Source of the DNA: Clostridia bacterium
GTDB taxonomy: Bacteria; Bacillota; Clostridia; Oscillospirales; CAG-272
Direction of reading: 5' to 3'
Assembly (NCBI GenBank): GCA_900768535.1
Contig: CAAGDE010000053.1
Coordinates: 1-5,109 of the forward strand
DNA: 5,109 bases
Positions 1 through 5,109 of this stretch are shown one piece after another. The notes beneath the pieces were generated by a model. That model was not told the DNA's origin and ran no database searches. It saw only the letters and a list, made by a program, of their open reading frames with translations. Within the stretch, counting starts at the first letter, position 1. Each line of letters opens with the position of its first letter. A program made the translations under genes and the position numbers.

Positions 1-54
1 CTTTACGGTGCGTAGGTTGGGGGGTATGCCCTTCTCAGTGAAATTCTTTGGATT

Positions 55-107
55 CCTAAACCTTTCTTCTAAGAAAGGTTTAGGCGGGGTTTGGGGCAGA
101 GCCCCAA
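55..107 (-). terminator. Twin hairpins directly after the flotillin stop codon
   Basis: Two perfect inverted repeats follow the flotillin stop within a few bases. The first, 91-107, has a 7-bp stem (TTGGGGC/GCCCCAA) with loop AGA. The second, 55-84, pairs CCTAAACCTTTCTT with AAGAAAGGTTTAGG, a 14-bp perfect inverted repeat with a 2-base centre (so about 12 pairs with a realistic loop). On the minus strand the sequence after the second hairpin is AATCCAAAGAATTTC, so there is no proper T-run. It may be a U-poor terminator, an RNA 3'-end stabiliser, or a dispersed palindromic repeat; position favours a 3'-end role. The remaining bases 1-54 show nothing recognisable. Confidence 0.45.
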
Positions 108-111
108 GGTC

Positions 112-1485
112 TTACCCCTGACCCTTTGCGATCTTGCCGATGAGGTCGGAGAGGTCGATGCCGGTAGCCTGTTTGAGTCCGTCGACGACCTGGTTGGTGC
201 TGTTCATCACGTCGCGGACGAGGCGGGTAGAGTTTCCGTCGCCGTACATGACGATCTTATCGGTTTTTTCCAGGGGCTGTGCGGCGTTTTTGACGACCTC
301 AGGCAGCGCCTGCAGGTACATTTCGAGGACGGAGGCTTCGCCCATTTTCTTCTGCGCTTCGGCGCGGCGTTCGATGGCTTCCGCCTCGGCAAGACCTTTG
401 GCGCGGATACCGGCGGCTTCCTGCTCCATTGCGTAGCGCTGTGCTTCCGCCTCGGCTTTGCGGGCTTCGGCGTCCTGCTCGGCGCGGTAGCGATCCGCCT
501 CAGCTTCTCTCTGGCGCTTGACCAGCTCAGCGGCGGCTTCCTGCTCCGCCTGATACTTCATGGCGTCCGCCTGCTTGCGGATTTCGGCGTCCAGCTGACG
601 CTCGCGCAGGGCGATTTCCTTTTCGGCGAGCTCGGCTTCCTTTTCCTTCCGCGCGATATCGGCGTTGACCTTTGTGACCTCGATGGTTTTGCGCTGGCTT
701 TCCTGCTGGATGGAGTACGCCGCGTCCGCCTCGGCGCGCTTGGTTTCCGAGCGCACGGTCATAGCCGCCTGCTGGACAGCCAGCTCGGCGTTCTGCTCGG
801 CGACCTTCTTTTCCGCCTCTACGCGCACGGCGTTGGCTTCCTGCTGTGCGTTGGCGGTAGCGATGGAGATATCGCGCTGTGCGTTTGCCTTGGCGATCTG
901 CGCGTTTTTGCGGATCTGCTCGACGTTGTCGATACCCATATTTTCGATGGTACCGGCGGCGTCGCGGAAGTTCTGGATATTGAAGTTGACGACTTCGATT
1001 CCGAGCTTCTGCATATCGGGCACGACGTTTTCGGTGATTTTCTTTGCCACGCCCTGGCGATCCTGGACCATTTCCTTCAGCCCGACCGAGCCGACGATTT
1101 CACGCATATTGCCCTCCAGGACCTGCGTAACCAGCGCGATCAGCTCGTTCTGATGCATATTCAGGAGCGCCTCGGACGCACGCTCCAGGAGCGAGGGGTC
1201 GGAGGAGATTTTGATGTTTGCCACGCCGTCGACGGTGACGTTGATGAACTCATTGGTGGGCACGGCTTCGCTGGTTTTGACATCCACCTGCATGACGCGC
1301 AGGGAGAGCTTATCGACCCGCGTGAAGAACGGCAGGCGCCACCCGGCTTTACCGATGAGAATGCGCCGGCGGTTGGGTCCGGTGATGATATACGCGGTGT
1401 CCGGCGGAGCTTTGAGGTAGCCGGCGATGAACAGCAGCACCACGAACACTGCCACGGCAAGAACTGCGATTACGATAGGTCCCAT
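112..1485 (-). CDS. floT: Flotillin-family (SPFH domain) membrane scaffold protein, FloT class
   Basis: Predicted flotillin of 457 residues. Flotillins are inner-leaflet membrane scaffolds that oligomerise and organise protein-rich membrane microdomains; they have no known catalytic activity. Seen here: an N-terminal hydrophobic segment (about residues 3-23), an SPFH/band-7-like domain (about 27-180, beginning PPDTAYIITGPN), then a long alanine- and glutamate-rich heptad-like coiled coil (about 185-385, with repeated EAEA and AEAQ motifs), and a C-terminal region with MYLQALPEVVKNAAQPL and MYGDGN, typical of true flotillins. It is somewhat shorter than Bacillus FloT (about 509 residues) and much longer than FloA, so I assign the FloT class by architecture; orthology is inferred. 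The start is fixed by an ideal AAGGAGG eight bases upstream. It has its own strong promoter and is monocistronic here; no NfeD partner gene lies in the window. Confidence 0.93.
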   Translation of the reverse strand: MGPIVIAVLAVAVFVVLLFIAGYLKAPPDTAYIITGPNRRRILIGKAGWRLPFFTRVDKLSLRVMQVDVKTSEAVPTNEFINVTVDGVANIKISSDPSLLERASEALLNMHQNELIALVTQVLEGNMREIVGSVGLKEMVQDRQGVAKKITENVVPDMQKLGIEVVNFNIQNFRDAAGTIENMGIDNVEQIRKNAQIAKANAQRDISIATANAQQEANAVRVEAEKKVAEQNAELAVQQAAMTVRSETKRAEADAAYSIQQESQRKTIEVTKVNADIARKEKEAELAEKEIALRERQLDAEIRKQADAMKYQAEQEAAAELVKRQREAEADRYRAEQDAEARKAEAEAQRYAMEQEAAGIRAKGLAEAEAIERRAEAQKKMGEASVLEMYLQALPEVVKNAAQPLEKTDKIVMYGDGNSTRLVRDVMNSTNQVVDGLKQATGIDLSDLIGKIAKGQG

Positions 1486-1493
1486 TGAGGAAT

Positions 1494-1500
1494 CCTCCTT
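1494..1500 (-). promoter_or_regulatory. Ribosome binding site of flotillin gene
   Basis: Perfect AAGGAGG on the minus strand, eight bases before the ATG at 1485. It decides the start codon and predicts strong translation. Confidence 0.9.
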
Positions 1501-1510
1501 GAATTATTTC

Positions 1511-1525
1511 GATACCGCGGGTATC
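1511..1525 (-). promoter_or_regulatory. Small palindrome in the flotillin 5' leader
   Basis: GATACC-GCG-GGTATC forms a perfect 6-bp inverted repeat with a 3-base centre. It lies between the predicted transcription start (about 1527) and the ribosome binding site. It could be a leader hairpin protecting the mRNA 5' end or a repressor site; it does not sequester the Shine-Dalgarno sequence directly. Confidence 0.4.
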
Positions 1526-1533
1526 TTGATTTT

Positions 1534-1562
1534 ATTATACCATGCAGTCACGTGATTGTCAA
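1534..1562 (-). promoter_or_regulatory. Sigma-A promoter of flotillin gene (consensus match)
   Basis: On the minus strand TTGACA (1562-1557) is followed after exactly 17 bases by TATAAT (1539-1534), with TGG just before it giving an extended -10 (TGnTATAAT). Both hexamers are perfect consensus. The predicted start of transcription is about 1527, giving a leader of about 40 bases before the ATG at 1485. Such a strong core promoter is normally held in check; see the paired palindromes overlapping it. Confidence 0.9.
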
Positions 1563-1576
1563 TAGTTTTCACGTGA
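1548..1576. promoter_or_regulatory. Paired TCACGTGA palindromes over the flotillin promoter (candidate operator)
   Basis: The 8-bp perfect palindrome TCACGTGA occurs at 1548-1555 and again at 1569-1576, a centre-to-centre distance of 21 bp, that is two helical turns. The first lies inside the -35/-10 spacer, the second just upstream of the -35. The identity extends to nine bases (TCACGTGAT). This placement suits a dimer-of-dimers repressor occupying one face of the DNA. I do not recognise the cognate regulator family. Confidence 0.55.
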
Positions 1577-1643
1577 TATTTTTATTTTCAGCGTTTTGAA
1601 CAAATCACAGGAACGGCGTTTGTATAGGATGACGGGATGGGAT

Positions 1644-1802
1644 GGGTGCGTTACATGGTCGCGTTGGAACAACGGAGATCCCGCCTGCTGGCGCCCCGCC
1701 AGGGGGGCGGGGTTCGACTGCGCGGCGCTGTTTGGTTGTCGCGTTCGCCTTCGCACCCGGTGTGCCGCTTCGCTCAGGATGACACGGTGGGTGACAGGGG
1801 CG
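1644..1802 (-). repeat. Left arm of composite intergenic repeat
   Basis: Read on the minus strand, this arm aligns along nearly all its length with 2015-2170 on the plus strand. Shared landmarks in order: CGCCCCTGT..ACCC, GTGTCATCCTGAGCGAAGCGG, a more diverged middle, CAGTCGAACCCCGCCCC, a GC-rich hairpin, GCGCCAGCAGGCGGGATCTC, CGTTnTTCC, and a GTAACGC end. GTCATCCTGAGCGAAGCG resembles interspersed repeats I know from gut Clostridia genomes; that memory is not verified here. Short reading frames in it are by-products and show no protein family. Confidence 0.75.
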
Positions 1803-1938
1803 TGAGGCGAAAAACAAAATGCCGTATTTGTTAGAAAAGTAAAGCGCCGTATCATTCCGGTTGACTGTACTATATTTCATACCAAACATATATGGTACCA
1901 CGCCCCTGACCCCCACGTGTCATCCTGAGTGAGGCGGC
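1800..1938 (+). repeat. Tandem unit A inside the composite repeat
   Basis: This unit starts GCGTGAGGCG-AAAAACAAAATGCCGTAT and ends GTGTCATCCTGAGTGAGGCGG. It is repeated head-to-tail as unit B at 1939-2051. Unit A is longer because GCCGTAT occurs twice in it (1821-1827 and 1846-1852, 25 bp apart), an apparent internal insertion of 25 bp: the offset to unit B is 139 bp before and 114 bp after this point. An AT-rich core, CTGTACTATATTT..TACCAAACATATATGGTACC, is shared with unit B and is partly palindromic (GGTACC-type ends). Confidence 0.75.
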
Positions 1939-2051
1939 GCGTGAGGCGGAAAACAAAATGCCGTATCAGATAGTTTCACTGTACTATATTTTGTACCAAA
2001 CATATATGGTACCGCGCCCCTGTAACCCCCGTGTCATCCTGAGCGAAGCGG
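1939..2051 (+). repeat. Tandem unit B inside the composite repeat
   Basis: Second head-to-tail copy of the preceding unit, starting GCGTGAGGCGG-AAAACAAAATGCCGTAT, with the same CTGTACTATATTT and ACCAAACATATATGGTACC core, and ending GTGTCATCCTGAGCGAAGCGG. Its last 37 bases (from 2015) are also the start of the right inverted arm, so the tandem and inverted repeats share this junction. No ribosome binding site or credible coding frame is seen. Confidence 0.75.
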
Positions 2052-2170
2052 CACCACACGCCGAAAATCACGCGCGACCGCCAAACATTGCCGCACAGTC
2101 GAACCCCGCCCCAAGCGGGGCGCCAGCAGGCGGGATCTCCGTTATTCCGAGGTACCACGTAACGCCCCAC
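2015..2170 (+). repeat. Right arm of composite intergenic repeat
   Basis: Inverted partner of 1644-1802. It holds a GC-rich hairpin (CCCCGC 2104-2109 / GCGGGG 2115-2120) followed by the best-conserved block, CGCCAGCAGGCGGGATCTCC, which is identical in the other arm. Together the arms (about 155 bp each) and enclosed tandem units fill almost the whole gap between the pilin operon terminator and the flotillin promoter. This is MITE-like in layout, but no transposase, clear terminal repeat boundary or target-site duplication is visible, so mobility is only inferred. Confidence 0.75.
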
Positions 2171-2210
2171 AAAAACAAAACCCCCGCGCGGCAAACTTCG
2201 CCGCGCGGGG
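2171..2210 (-). terminator. Intrinsic terminator of the pilin operon
   Basis: On the minus strand an 11-bp perfect GC-rich stem (CCCCGCGCGGC, 2210-2200 with 2192-2182) with a 7-base loop is followed by GTTTTGTTTTT. It begins 14 bases after the stop codon of the 151-residue pilin gene. Stem, loop size and T-tract all fit a strong Rho-independent terminator, closing the two-gene operon. Confidence 0.92.
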
Positions 2211-2224
2211 TAGAAATTTCTCTA

Positions 2225-2680
2225 TCAGCTATTTGTTGTTGTAATTTCCGTAATTACGTCAATCTGCGGGATATCAGCATCCTTCAGATACACTGTAACA
2301 TCACCCAATTCGGCAATTGGGGTAATTTTATAGGTCGTTTCAACACTACCGGTTGTAACCGCCAACGAAGTAGTTGTTTTGGTAACCTCTTGCCCCAAAT
2401 TAGCGGGAACAGTGGCACTTCCCTCACCAAGTTTACCGTTGGTATAGGTGAAATATTTCCCGTCAACCTTGAAAACGGTTCCATCTTCCAGTGCGCCGTC
2501 TTCCTGATAGAGGAGAACGGTCTTGAGAGCGCCCTCTGCGTTCTGCAGGGTCTTCGATTCATTCGCCTTTCCAACCAGCCGCGACAGGTTCGGGATCAGG
2601 ACGGCGGCGAGAATGGCAATCACGGCAATCACGATGACCAGTTCGACTATCGTGAAGCCTTTATTTTTGTTGCTTTTCAT
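2225..2680 (-). CDS. Small type IV prepilin-like / pseudopilin protein
   Basis: 151 residues with a class-III prepilin signal: short basic leader MKSNKNKG, cleavage expected after Gly8, Phe at +1 and the invariant Glu at +5 (residue 13), then a hydrophobic helix to about residue 30. Family knowledge: such proteins are cut and N-methylated by a prepilin peptidase and assembled into type IV pili or type II secretion-like pseudopili. After the helix comes a short amphipathic stretch (32-60), then a Thr/Val-rich beta-type head (about 65-151) that I do not recognise; there are no cysteines. Residues 7-31 are identical to the upstream larger pilin, but the heads are unrelated. It starts five bases after that gene's stop, with its Shine-Dalgarno inside the upstream gene's last codons, so translation is probably coupled. 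GC falls from about 60% at the 5' end to 40-47% in the head. Its peptidase and assembly ATPase are not in the window. Confidence 0.88.
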   Translation of the reverse strand: MKSNKNKGFTIVELVIVIAVIAILAAVLIPNLSRLVGKANESKTLQNAEGALKTVLLYQEDGALEDGTVFKVDGKYFTYTNGKLGEGSATVPANLGQEVTKTTTSLAVTTGSVETTYKITPIAELGDVTVYLKDADIPQIDVITEITTTNS

Positions 2681-2684
2681 ATTA

Positions 2685-4562
2685 TTACTTTCCTTTCTTT
2701 ACTGATTCGCTATACTGATTATCAATAACCAACTTATCAAAAGCTTCTGCGATATAAATTGCTTTTTGGACATCGCTTCCACCGCTAAAACTACCGCCAG
2801 AAATAACAATGCTAATGACCGTTGAATGTGTTGCCACATCTTTGTGTTGATCTGCCAATGATTTCGGAATCTGTTCGCAAATGGCATACGATTTATCCGC
2901 CTTAAAGATGCCGCCCAAAATCTCAACAGACATATTTCCGTCATATCGGTCATTAGAAGCAATAGTCAACGCAGAACCAGTTGCAACATATCCATTCCCA
3001 CTGTCAGTCGGGTCACCAATATACGCTCCAGTTGCGTGAAGAGTTCCTCCGTTAATGACAAGCCTGCCTGACTTCATAGAAACGCAGTCACTTCCCTTAA
3101 TATATCCGCCATTAATAATGCATATTCCATTTTGCGGAAGGTAAAGGGCAGTATAGCTTTCGGAAATAATTTTTCCGCCATTAATTTCTATGTTAGTTCC
3201 ACCATAATAGTAATTTTTGGCTTGATTCTTTCCGCCGTTTCCGCTTATTGCAATTGTCGCCACCAGTGTTCCACCGTTAACTTTGAGAGATGCACCTTTT
3301 CCGCGAATGAAGATGCCATAATCCCCCTTGGGCGTTATGTTACCGCCATTGATAACAAGGGTTGAAGAAACTGGATTGCTTTGGTTATATGAACAGTCAC
3401 CGCTCACCATAAAAGCATACTCATCACTTTCATAGGTTCCGCCGTTAAAAGTGAAAATTCCACCATTTTTAATATCAAATCGCTGATTGGTAATAATTTT
3501 TCCGGTTCCGACAGAGTCAATAATTGTCAATTGACCGGTAACGGGAATATACCCAGTAGAAGAAATAGTCAACGTTTTTCCGTTCAAATCAAGCACTGTA
3601 AGCTTCGAAAAAGTAAAAGCGGTGGAAATAGTTTGGTTCTCCGAAAGCTTAACAAATCCACCATCAGCGGTAAGTGTTGTTTTGGTTTCAATTTTTGCTT
3701 CTTCTTTAATGCCGGAAACAGTATCCAAATCAGAAGCACCTGCAACAGTATTTACCGTTCCCTTGTTGTCCAAAGAAATGGTTGCGTTCGTTGCCTTTTC
3801 TACAATAACACTATTTACCGTAGCATTGGCACCAATTTCTACATGCCCCTGCTTTACAGTCAATGTGTTCACCGTTCCGAATTCATGGTAAGATGCGTTA
3901 TCAATCTTTGTAATGACAACTTCCGCCGCATCGCCATAGTGGTTTACAACGCCTTTCGCCGCATCAATAGTCAATTTACCACTGGCAGTGTTAATTGTCA
4001 CCGTTTTTTCTTCGTTTGCATCCAATGCAAAGGCAATAGAAGCAAATTTGTTCTTACCGGCATCAAAACCAACTTTCAAACCGGTTACCGTTTCGCCCTC
4101 TTCTGCAGTCCATGCCGCATAGATGGAGTATTCCCGGTCTGCAAAACTACTCGGTCTCTCGCTAAGAATTTCGAAGTACTCATAAGGCTTCATATCTGCT
4201 GCCTTCTTCACGCTCTGCGTGTTGGGCAGGTAGACGCGGTCGGTTCCTTTGAGGTAGACAAAGCAGTCATTGACGCTGTCCCACAGAATCTTGTTGCCCT
4301 TGCCCTTCAGCTCGATGGTCTCCAGGTCGTAGCCGCCGTTGTCCTTTGCCGCTTTCAGTGCCGCGCTCATGGTCGTGTGCTTCTCGACGTCCATCGACAG
4401 CGCGGTGTTCAGATTCCGCACCAGCGATTCGTCCGCGGATGTGTTGGCTTTCTGCACCAGCTTGGAGATGTTCGGAATCAGCACTGCCGCGAGAATTGCA
4501 ATCACGGCAATGACGATGACCAGTTCCACGATGGTGAAGCCTTTTTTGTCGGTTCTCTTCAT
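2685..4562 (-). CDS. Prepilin-like surface protein with a large beta-helix-type head
   Basis: 625 residues, far longer than a usual pilin (about 130-200). The N-terminus is a class-III prepilin signal: MKRTDKKG, cleavage expected after Gly8, Phe +1, Glu +5 (residue 13), hydrophobic helix to about 30, then an amphipathic helix to about 75. Residues 90-115 form a short pilin-like strand region. Residues about 150-290 are a Thr/Val/Asn-rich beta domain with VNHYG (206-210) and YHEFG (225-229). Residues about 291-610 look like a parallel beta-helix: LDLNGKTL (324-331) followed by repeated NGG/GG turns at 366, 373, 405, 429, 461, 484, 504, 549 and 588. Such folds occur in adhesins and polysaccharide-active proteins; no catalytic residues are evident, so binding or a structural role is inferred. 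GC changes from 53-63% over the first ~120 codons to about 35-40% afterwards, suggesting a fused or exchanged head. It is the first gene of a two-gene operon. Confidence 0.88.
   Translation of the reverse strand: MKRTDKKGFTIVELVIVIAVIAILAAVLIPNISKLVQKANTSADESLVRNLNTALSMDVEKHTTMSAALKAAKDNGGYDLETIELKGKGNKILWDSVNDCFVYLKGTDRVYLPNTQSVKKAADMKPYEYFEILSERPSSFADREYSIYAAWTAEEGETVTGLKVGFDAGKNKFASIAFALDANEEKTVTINTASGKLTIDAAKGVVNHYGDAAEVVITKIDNASYHEFGTVNTLTVKQGHVEIGANATVNSVIVEKATNATISLDNKGTVNTVAGASDLDTVSGIKEEAKIETKTTLTADGGFVKLSENQTISTAFTFSKLTVLDLNGKTLTISSTGYIPVTGQLTIIDSVGTGKIITNQRFDIKNGGIFTFNGGTYESDEYAFMVSGDCSYNQSNPVSSTLVINGGNITPKGDYGIFIRGKGASLKVNGGTLVATIAISGNGGKNQAKNYYYGGTNIEINGGKIISESYTALYLPQNGICIINGGYIKGSDCVSMKSGRLVINGGTLHATGAYIGDPTDSGNGYVATGSALTIASNDRYDGNMSVEILGGIFKADKSYAICEQIPKSLADQHKDVATHSTVISIVISGGSFSGGSDVQKAIYIAEAFDKLVIDNQYSESVKKGK
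2688..2696 (-). promoter_or_regulatory. Ribosome binding site of the small pilin, embedded in the upstream gene
   Basis: Minus-strand AAAGGAAAG lies within the last codons (Lys-Lys-Gly-Lys) of the 625-residue gene, about ten bases before the ATG at 2680. Stop codon TAA (2687-2685) and ATG are separated by four bases, a usual layout for termination-reinitiation coupling. Confidence 0.7.
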
Positions 4563-4571
4563 GTCCTTTTT

Positions 4572-4577
4572 CTCCTT
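4572..4577 (-). promoter_or_regulatory. Ribosome binding site of the large pilin gene
   Basis: AAGGAG on the minus strand, nine bases before the ATG at 4562. It supports this start, which also yields the correct short basic prepilin leader. Confidence 0.85.
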
Positions 4578-4589
4578 TTCGGAATAATT

Positions 4590-4618
4590 TTTTTATTTTC
4601 ACACCGTGTGGTGTAAAA
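4590..4618 (-). promoter_or_regulatory. Possible weak promoter with palindrome ahead of the pilin operon
   Basis: On the minus strand TTTACA (4617-4612) is followed after 16 bases by TAAAAA (4595-4590), a poor but possible sigma-A pair, with a start about 20 bases before the Shine-Dalgarno. Between the boxes lies the palindrome ACACC-ACAC-GGTGT (4614-4601); allowing one unpaired base it extends into flanking A/T runs. It could be an operator. The -10 box is weak because the region is an A-run, so an upstream promoter may be the real one. Confidence 0.35.
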
Positions 4619-4680
4619 ACCTTGGTTGGGGGGCGGATACGGGTTGCCGGCATTGCGTGTCCTGCGCGCTCGGTGGGGAC

Positions 4681-4780
4681 GGAACGACACACGGGTCGTT
4701 CCCTACGGGGTGCCGCGTTTCGTTGGCGTTATGGGTTCGGGTGCGTTCATGTTCGTAGGGAACGACCCATGTGTCGTTCC
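4681..4780. repeat. Inverted pair of 27-bp palindromic repeats
   Basis: The arm at 4681-4707 and the arm at 4754-4780 are reverse complements with 26 of 27 positions matching. Each arm is itself a hairpin: GGAACGAC / GTCGTTCC with a 6-base loop (first arm 4681-4688 and 4695-4702), followed by CTACG. The pair can therefore fold as two small hairpins or one long one with a ~46-base loop. It looks like an interspersed palindromic element; no coding frame here is convincing. Confidence 0.75.
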
Positions 4781-4797
4781 GCCGCCCACCATGCCCC

Positions 4798-4859
4798 AAA
4801 AACGCAACCGCCGCCGGGCGGAGTTCGTGAAAAAAATCACGCACTCCGCCCGGCGGCGG
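4798..4859 (-). terminator. Strong terminator-like hairpin upstream of the pilin operon
   Basis: A 17-bp perfect GC-rich inverted repeat (4808-4824 with 4843-4859) is capped, after one mismatch, by a further 5-bp CGTGA/TCACG stem with an AAAAAA loop (4831-4836). On the minus strand it is followed by TTGCGTTTTTG (4807-4797); on the plus strand no T-run follows. It would stop transcripts coming from the right, so it is either the end of an off-window gene or of a short RNA, or an attenuator within a long pilin leader. Confidence 0.65.
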
Positions 4860-4955
4860 TGTCGGGGGTGGGGACGACAAAAACAGCGACAGCATCCGCA
4901 TTCCTACGGTTCGCTATCGCACAAACATCCCCATATGCAGTTGTAATCGCATGGC

Positions 4956-4977
4956 AAAAAGAGCCGTTATTCCGGCT
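4956..4977 (-). terminator. Weak hairpin with T-run after the microsatellite
   Basis: On the minus strand AGCCG-GAATAA-CGGCT (4977-4962) is followed by CTTTTTG. The stem is only five base pairs, so termination would be weak; it may act as a pause or attenuator in a transcript starting upstream. Confidence 0.3.
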
Positions 4978-4993
4978 TACAAGGCGCAGTACG

Positions 4994-5068
<75 letters not shown>

Positions 5069-5073
5069 AAGGC

Positions 5074-5102
5074 ATTGTACACGACCGCGCCCTCCTTGTC
5101 AA
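5074..5102 (-). promoter_or_regulatory. Sigma-A promoter-like sequence next to the microsatellite
   Basis: On the minus strand TTGACA (5102-5097, perfect) is followed after 17 bases by TACAAT (5079-5074, five of six). The predicted start, about 5067, falls at the very beginning of the tetranucleotide tract. The spacer is GC-rich and contains AAGGAGG, which would otherwise be read as a Shine-Dalgarno for a GTG at 5082; both readings cannot hold for the same transcript. The match is good, but the sequence ends seven bases upstream, so context is missing. Confidence 0.5.
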
Positions 5103-5109
5103 GAGATAA

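Noticed and set aside
91..1488. Long plus-strand open frame (465 codons) opposite flotillin
   Set aside because: It mirrors the GC-biased third positions of the flotillin coiled coil. It has no protein family resemblance, and the minus-strand gene has promoter, Shine-Dalgarno and a clear family.
1861..1892. Promoter inside tandem unit A (TTGACT with downstream TATA-rich bases)
   Set aside because: No acceptable -10 box at 16-18 bases, the -35 is not conserved in unit B, and no gene follows on the plus strand.
1596..1916. Several short open frames on both strands in the gap between flotillin and the pilins
   Set aside because: They overlap one another within repeated GC-rich DNA, lack ribosome binding sites, and change with the repeats.
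1800..2051. CRISPR array
   Set aside because: Only two tandem units of more than 100 bp with similar rather than unique interiors; not a repeat-spacer pattern and no cas gene.
1958..2728. Plus-strand open frame of 256 codons
   Set aside because: It crosses the composite repeat, the operon terminator and the antisense of the small pilin; no coding features.
3531..4616. Plus-strand open frame of 361 codons opposite the large pilin
   Set aside because: It is antisense to a gene with a perfect prepilin signal and ribosome binding site. Its translation is Cys/Arg/Phe-rich noise and its end runs through the pilin regulatory region.
4599..4946. Open frames on both strands between the microsatellite and the pilin gene
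   Set aside because: They are made of inverted repeats and the terminator-like hairpin, lack Shine-Dalgarno sequences, and look like no known protein.

Overview
The window looks like chromosomal DNA from a low-to-mid GC Gram-positive anaerobe (Bacillota, class Clostridia; a gut Oscillospirales-type lineage is my best guess). Grounds: strong AAGGAGG-type ribosome binding sites, sigma-A-like promoters (one a perfect TTGACA-N17-TATAAT), hairpin/T-run terminators, a FloT-class flotillin, type IV prepilin-like proteins, and intergenic repeats with a GTCATCCTGAGCGAAGCG-type core that I associate with this group. The taxonomy is inference; no marker gene is present.

All three convincing genes are on the minus strand. 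Reading in their direction (right to left): 5109-4563 is a gene-poor upstream region. It holds a promoter-like sequence (5102-5074), a 75-bp tetranucleotide microsatellite (4994-5068), a small hairpin (4956-4977), a strong terminator-like hairpin (4798-4859), a pair of inverted palindromic repeats (4681-4780) and a palindrome just ahead of the next gene. Then come two overlapping-signal genes: a 625-residue prepilin-like protein carrying a large repetitive beta-rich, probably beta-helical, head (4562-2685), and a 151-residue prepilin-like protein (2680-2225). They form a coupled two-gene operon ended by a clear intrinsic terminator (2210-2171).

Region 2170-1563 has no credible gene. It is a composite repeat: two ~155-bp arms in inverted orientation enclosing two head-to-tail copies of another unit. 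Then follows the flotillin gene (1485-112), with a textbook promoter overlain by two TCACGTGA palindromes exactly 21 bp apart, and twin hairpins just after its stop codon. Nothing is recognisable in 1-54.

Functionally, the pilin pair probably makes cell-surface or pseudopilus-type subunits processed by a prepilin peptidase encoded elsewhere; flotillin is a membrane scaffold. I see no direct functional link between flotillin and the pilins. The most interesting idea is that the tetranucleotide tract, lying in a possible promoter/leader about 430 bp upstream of a surface-protein operon, is a phase-variation switch. A second is that both pilin genes are mosaics: a conserved, GC-rich 5' module joined to unrelated, AT-richer head-coding segments.
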